A stretch of 64,000 nucleotides of DNA from Brevibacterium antiquum (GTDB taxonomy: Bacteria; Actinomycetota; Actinomycetes; Actinomycetales; Brevibacteriaceae). The stretch is taken from the NCBI RefSeq assembly GCF_016107655.1, contig NZ_JABASX010000006.1, positions 248,001 through 312,000 of the forward strand, read 5' to 3'. Of this stretch, positions 60,921 through 64,000 are shown piece after piece (the stretch's first letter is position 1; each line of letters begins with the position of its first letter). The translations under genes were made by a program, and so were the position numbers. The notes under the pieces were generated by a model. That model worked only from the letters and a program-made list of their open reading frames with translations, did no database searches and was not told the origin of the DNA.

Positions 60921-62419
60921 GCACTTCAGCAATCATCGCCTGCATTATCTTCGGCATTGCCATGCTCGCAACCATCGGCATCGGCATCTGGTCGGGCCGC
61001 GGGCGTGAGAAGTCACTCGACGAATGGTCAGTCTCCGGACGCGGACTCGGGTTCGTCTTCATCCTCCTGCTCATGGCAGGAGAGACCTATACGAGCTTCT
61101 CGTTCCTCGGCACAGCCGGCTGGTCGTATTCCTATGGTGTGCCGATCCTCTACCTCATCGGCTATCTCAGCGTCGGACTCGTCGTCGCCTACCTCGTCGG
61201 CCCGCTGTTCTGGACCTATGCGGCCAGGCACAAGCTCGTCAGCCTCTCCGACATCGTCGAGCACCGCTTCCGCTCGCGGGGTCTGGCGATCCTTGTCGCC
61301 GTGCTCGCGACCGTGTTCATCGTTCCCTACATCCAGCTGCAGATCCAGGGCATGGGTGCCGTCGTCAACGCCATGAGCTACGGGGCGATCGACCTCAAGG
61401 TCGCCGCCATCATCTCCTTCATCGTCGCCGAGGCGTTCATCCTCTTCTCCGGTCTGCGCGGTTCCGCGTGGGTCAGCGCCCTCAAGGACGGCCTCGTCAT
61501 CCTCGCCGTGGCTTTCCTCGCGGTCTATGTTCCGCTGCACTACTTCGACGGGTTGGGCGAACTCCTCGACCGCCTTGTGAGTGAGAAGTCGCAGTGGCTG
61601 ACCTTCCCCGGTGCAGGTGAGGGGACCTATGGAAGCGCCTGGTTCATCTCGACGATCATCCTCAATGGAATCACGATCACCGTCTTCCCCACCTCGATCG
61701 CCGGATACCTGTCGGGCACCTCGGCGAACACTCTGCGCCGCAATTCCATCATCCTGCCCTGGTACCAGCTGCTGCTCCTCGTGCCGATGATGGTCGGCGT
61801 GGCCGCGCTCTTCGTCATTCCCGCGCTCAAGGATGCGGACCTGGCATTGTTCTCCGTGGTCATCGACTCATTGCCGGCCCCGCTCGTCGCCCTCATCGGT
61901 GTCGCCGGTGCACTCTCAGCCATCGTGCCGATGAGCGTGTATATGCTCTCGATCGGTTCGATGTGGGGTCGCACGGTTCTCGGCGGAGGGCTGTCCGGCC
62001 CGAAGAACTCCGCGTCGATGACGAAGAAACAGCTCGCCGCGCGGGGTCTGCGGCAGAAGACGCTGTCCCAGTGGGTGTGCCTCATCGTCGGTGTGATTGC
62101 GCTGGTGATGAGCCTGCTCATGCCCGATGCCCTCGTCGAGCTCTCCGTGCTCAGCTACGAAGGTCTCGCCCAAGTCGTGCCCGCCGCACTGCTTGCCCTC
62201 TACTGGCCACGGATGAGCAAACAGGCCGCTGCCGCCGGCCTCATCGTCGGCTCGGTGACCATGGTGGCCCTGCACTACACGGGCCACGATCCGCTGTTGG
62301 GCATCAACGGCGGCCTGTGGGCAGTCGCGGTCAACCTCATCATCGTCGTCATCGTCACCTTGGCGAAGCCGGACCCACGGTGGGTTCCGGCAGCGGAGCG
62401 AGCGAAGGTGAATGCCTGA
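60917..62419 (+). CDS. Sodium:solute symporter (SSS family)
   Basis: A 500-aa SSS/SSF transporter with about 13 membrane segments. The region GETYTSFSFLGTAGWSYSYG near 55-74 corresponds to the Na+-site helix, and GLAQVVPAALLALYWPRMSK near 417 is typical. The pair with DUF3311 suggests uptake of a monocarboxylate or small organic acid; pantothenate or acetate-type carriers are alternatives. It is translationally coupled to the DUF3311 gene and convergent with the amidohydrolase gene, 39 nt away. Confidence 0.92.
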   Translation: MSTSAIIACIIFGIAMLATIGIGIWSGRGREKSLDEWSVSGRGLGFVFILLLMAGETYTSFSFLGTAGWSYSYGVPILYLIGYLSVGLVVAYLVGPLFWTYAARHKLVSLSDIVEHRFRSRGLAILVAVLATVFIVPYIQLQIQGMGAVVNAMSYGAIDLKVAAIISFIVAEAFILFSGLRGSAWVSALKDGLVILAVAFLAVYVPLHYFDGLGELLDRLVSEKSQWLTFPGAGEGTYGSAWFISTIILNGITITVFPTSIAGYLSGTSANTLRRNSIILPWYQLLLLVPMMVGVAALFVIPALKDADLALFSVVIDSLPAPLVALIGVAGALSAIVPMSVYMLSIGSMWGRTVLGGGLSGPKNSASMTKKQLAARGLRQKTLSQWVCLIVGVIALVMSLLMPDALVELSVLSYEGLAQVVPAALLALYWPRMSKQAAAAGLIVGSVTMVALHYTGHDPLLGINGGLWAVAVNLIIVVIVTLAKPDPRWVPAAERAKVNA

Positions 62420-62458
62420 GGCGGGACAGCGGCGCCGGCACACAGGTCAACGGAAACC

Positions 62459-64000
62459 TCAGCCCCGGTACACCTCACTCCCACCGACATACGTTGCGCG
62501 CACGTCGATGTCCGCAATTCCGTGGGGGTCGATGGTCACTGGGTTGTCTCCGAGGACGGTGAAGTCGGCGAGGTATCCCGGGGCCAGTCTGCCCTTGTAG
62601 GACTCCTCCCCTGAGGCCTCGGCAGATCCGAGAGTGAAGATCGACAGCGCCTCGGCTGCTGTGACCTTCTGCGAGGCTCCGACGGTGACCCCGTCGTCGA
62701 CGCCGGTCCTCGTCACCAGCGACTGCAGTCCGAACAGCGGCTGGTAGGGCCCGCACGGATAGTCCGATGATCCTGCCACCGTGACCCCAGCGTCGAGGAA
62801 CGAGCGGTGCGCGAACATCCGCTCCGTCCTCGCCTCGCCGTACCAGGAGTTCAGCGCCGAACCGTGATAGCCGGGATATCCGGCGAAGGGGACAGCAATG
62901 GCGCCGAGGCGGTTCATCCGCTTCAGGATGTCGTCGTCGATGAGGCTGCAGTGTTCGATCCGGTGCCGCAGGCCCGGGCGCGGGATCCGGGCAGCAACGT
63001 CGTCGAAGGCGTCGAGGACGAGGCGGATCGCGGCGTCGCCGTTGGCGTGGACGCCGATGCGGTTGCCGTCGGTATGGACGCGTTCGACGTTGGCTCGCAG
63101 CTCATCGGTCGAAGTGGTCTGCACGCCCTGATAGTTCGGGTCGGTGAATGGTTCGGAGAGCAGGCAGGTCCGCCCGCCGATCGCCCCGTCGAGGAAGGCT
63201 TTGACGCCGATGAGCTTGAGCCGATCATCGCCGAATCCACTGCCTACTCCGAGCTCGGCGGCCTTGTCATAGTGGTCGATGGACAGAAGCATGCCGATGC
63301 GCAGGCCGAGTGCATCGTCGGCGCGCAATGCTGAGAGGATCCCGATGTCCTGGGGGCTGATGAGTGCGTCGCAGATCGAGGTCAGGCCCGCGGCATTCCA
63401 CTTCGCGATCGTCCGCGCGGCACCGAGCTGCAGGTCCTCGACCGTGTCACCGGGGATGAAACGGTCACCGCGGGCTGTGGCCGGCATGAGGACGTTCATC
63501 AGCGCCCGTTCGATGAGCTTGCCATTGAGCCGACCGTCGGAATAGCGGTCATAGCGGCCGCCGTCCGGGTCGGGTGAGGACTCGTCGATGCCGAGGAACC
63601 GCAGTCCGGCGGAATTGAGAACACCCCAGTGCCCGGCGACGTGGTTCACGATCACCGGGACTTCGGGCGCGATCCGGTCGAGTTCGTCGCGGAGGACGAT
63701 CCCGGTCTTCTCATCGTCGTATCGGCTGCCTTTGACCCATTCCCCCGCCGAGGTTGTCCCCACCTCGGCGGCGATCGTGTCCAAGAGGGTGGGAACGTCT
63801 CCCACCGCTGCATGGGACAGGTCGAGGTGGAGGGCGTCGCCGGCGGTCATGGCCAGGTGGATGTGGGCGTCGTTGAGGCCCGGGATGATCGTCGAGTCAC
63901 CGAAGTCGAGCACCTCGGCGGTGGGGAATCGCTCCCGCAGTTCAGTCAGCGTTCCGGTCGCGCTGATGGTCTCACCGGTGAGTGCGAAGGCCTCCGGTTC
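62459..64000 (-). CDS. Amidohydrolase family 3 protein (YtcJ-like), partial
   Basis: A metal-dependent amidohydrolase cut by the right edge; 513 codons are visible and the frame stays open to 64000, so the true start lies outside. Seen: the first metal motif DAHIHL in STIIPGLNDAHIHLAM, a long TIM-barrel middle with RIGVHANGDAAIRLVLDAF and RHRIEHCSLID, and the end with SSDYPCGPYQPLFGLQ and LAPGYLADFTVLGDNP. These match the YtcJ/amidohydrolase_3 group of exoenzyme-regulator-like hydrolases. Substrate unknown. Confidence 0.88.
   Translation of the reverse strand, partial: EPEAFALTGETISATGTLTELRERFPTAEVLDFGDSTIIPGLNDAHIHLAMTAGDALHLDLSHAAVGDVPTLLDTIAAEVGTTSAGEWVKGSRYDDEKTGIVLRDELDRIAPEVPVIVNHVAGHWGVLNSAGLRFLGIDESSPDPDGGRYDRYSDGRLNGKLIERALMNVLMPATARGDRFIPGDTVEDLQLGAARTIAKWNAAGLTSICDALISPQDIGILSALRADDALGLRIGMLLSIDHYDKAAELGVGSGFGDDRLKLIGVKAFLDGAIGGRTCLLSEPFTDPNYQGVQTTSTDELRANVERVHTDGNRIGVHANGDAAIRLVLDAFDDVAARIPRPGLRHRIEHCSLIDDDILKRMNRLGAIAVPFAGYPGYHGSALNSWYGEARTERMFAHRSFLDAGVTVAGSSDYPCGPYQPLFGLQSLVTRTGVDDGVTVGASQKVTAAEALSIFTLGSAEASGEESYKGRLAPGYLADFTVLGDNPVTIDPHGIADIDVRATYVGGSEVYRG

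Overview
The window is high-GC DNA from an actinobacterium. Base and codon use, many leaderless genes with a TANNNT -10 box 6-7 nt before the start, a mycothiol-dependent nitroreductase homologue, and a glpD/TetR/AGPS-like/diacylglycerol-kinase block like that of Mycobacterium all point there. The mix of phenylacetate, sarcosine/creatine and amine catabolism fits a Brevibacterium-like member of the Micrococcales; the genus is an inference. I saw no rRNA, tRNA, prophage or CRISPR array.

Region 1 (1-20 kb) is phenylacetate (PAA) degradation. A minus-strand operon paaA-B-C-D-E, thiolase, paaF-like, paaH, paaG-like (cut by the left edge) diverges from paaI-paaK-paaR. paaZ and an MHS-family transporter lie 6-8 kb away. 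Four sites matching wwTAyTrACCAnnnnkTC lie in front of paaA, paaI, paaZ and the transporter, which suggests one TetR (PaaR) regulon and makes the transporter a candidate PAA carrier. Between paaR and paaZ sits a separate module: TetR, glpD-like, alkyl-DHAP-synthase-like and lipid kinase genes. It is followed by a 28-bp perfect inverted repeat and a 19-bp tandem repeat.

Region 2 (19.6-34 kb) is amino-acid and amine metabolism: a threonine/serine dehydratase-like enzyme, a 59-aa membrane protein, an ABC ATPase, IclR and LysR regulators, an Orn/Lys/Arg-decarboxylase-like enzyme and an Ldh2-family dehydrogenase. Next comes a GntR-linked set: DapA-family aldolase/synthase, flavin amine oxidase, universal stress protein, AGCS symporter and aldehyde dehydrogenase. 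The same ATGTGATCACAT palindrome lies in both of its promoter regions.

Region 3 (34-46 kb) is a creatine/sarcosine to serine pathway: MHS transporter and creatinase, heterotetrameric sarcosine oxidase (soxBDAG), glyA and purU, with GntR and IclR regulators.

Region 4 (46-57 kb) holds a haloacid-dehalogenase remnant, a DsbA-fold protein lacking its second active-site Cys, and an etfB-etfA-cytochrome b operon. The cytochrome has a roughly 570-aa N-terminal region built from four repeats of a GLPRVxGGDPWPPEG motif. An Lrp regulator with branched-chain 2-oxoacid dehydrogenase genes (E1alpha, E1beta, E2) follows. A 0.6-kb scar then holds an IS transposase remnant and a chimeric fragment joining the start of a DUF3311-type gene to the tail of an E2 gene.

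Region 5 (57-64 kb) holds an ABC-F ATPase behind a 14-codon leaderless leader peptide whose stop lies in a GC hairpin, an AAA ATPase behind short direct repeats, a DUF3311/sodium-solute symporter pair, and an amidohydrolase cut by the right edge.
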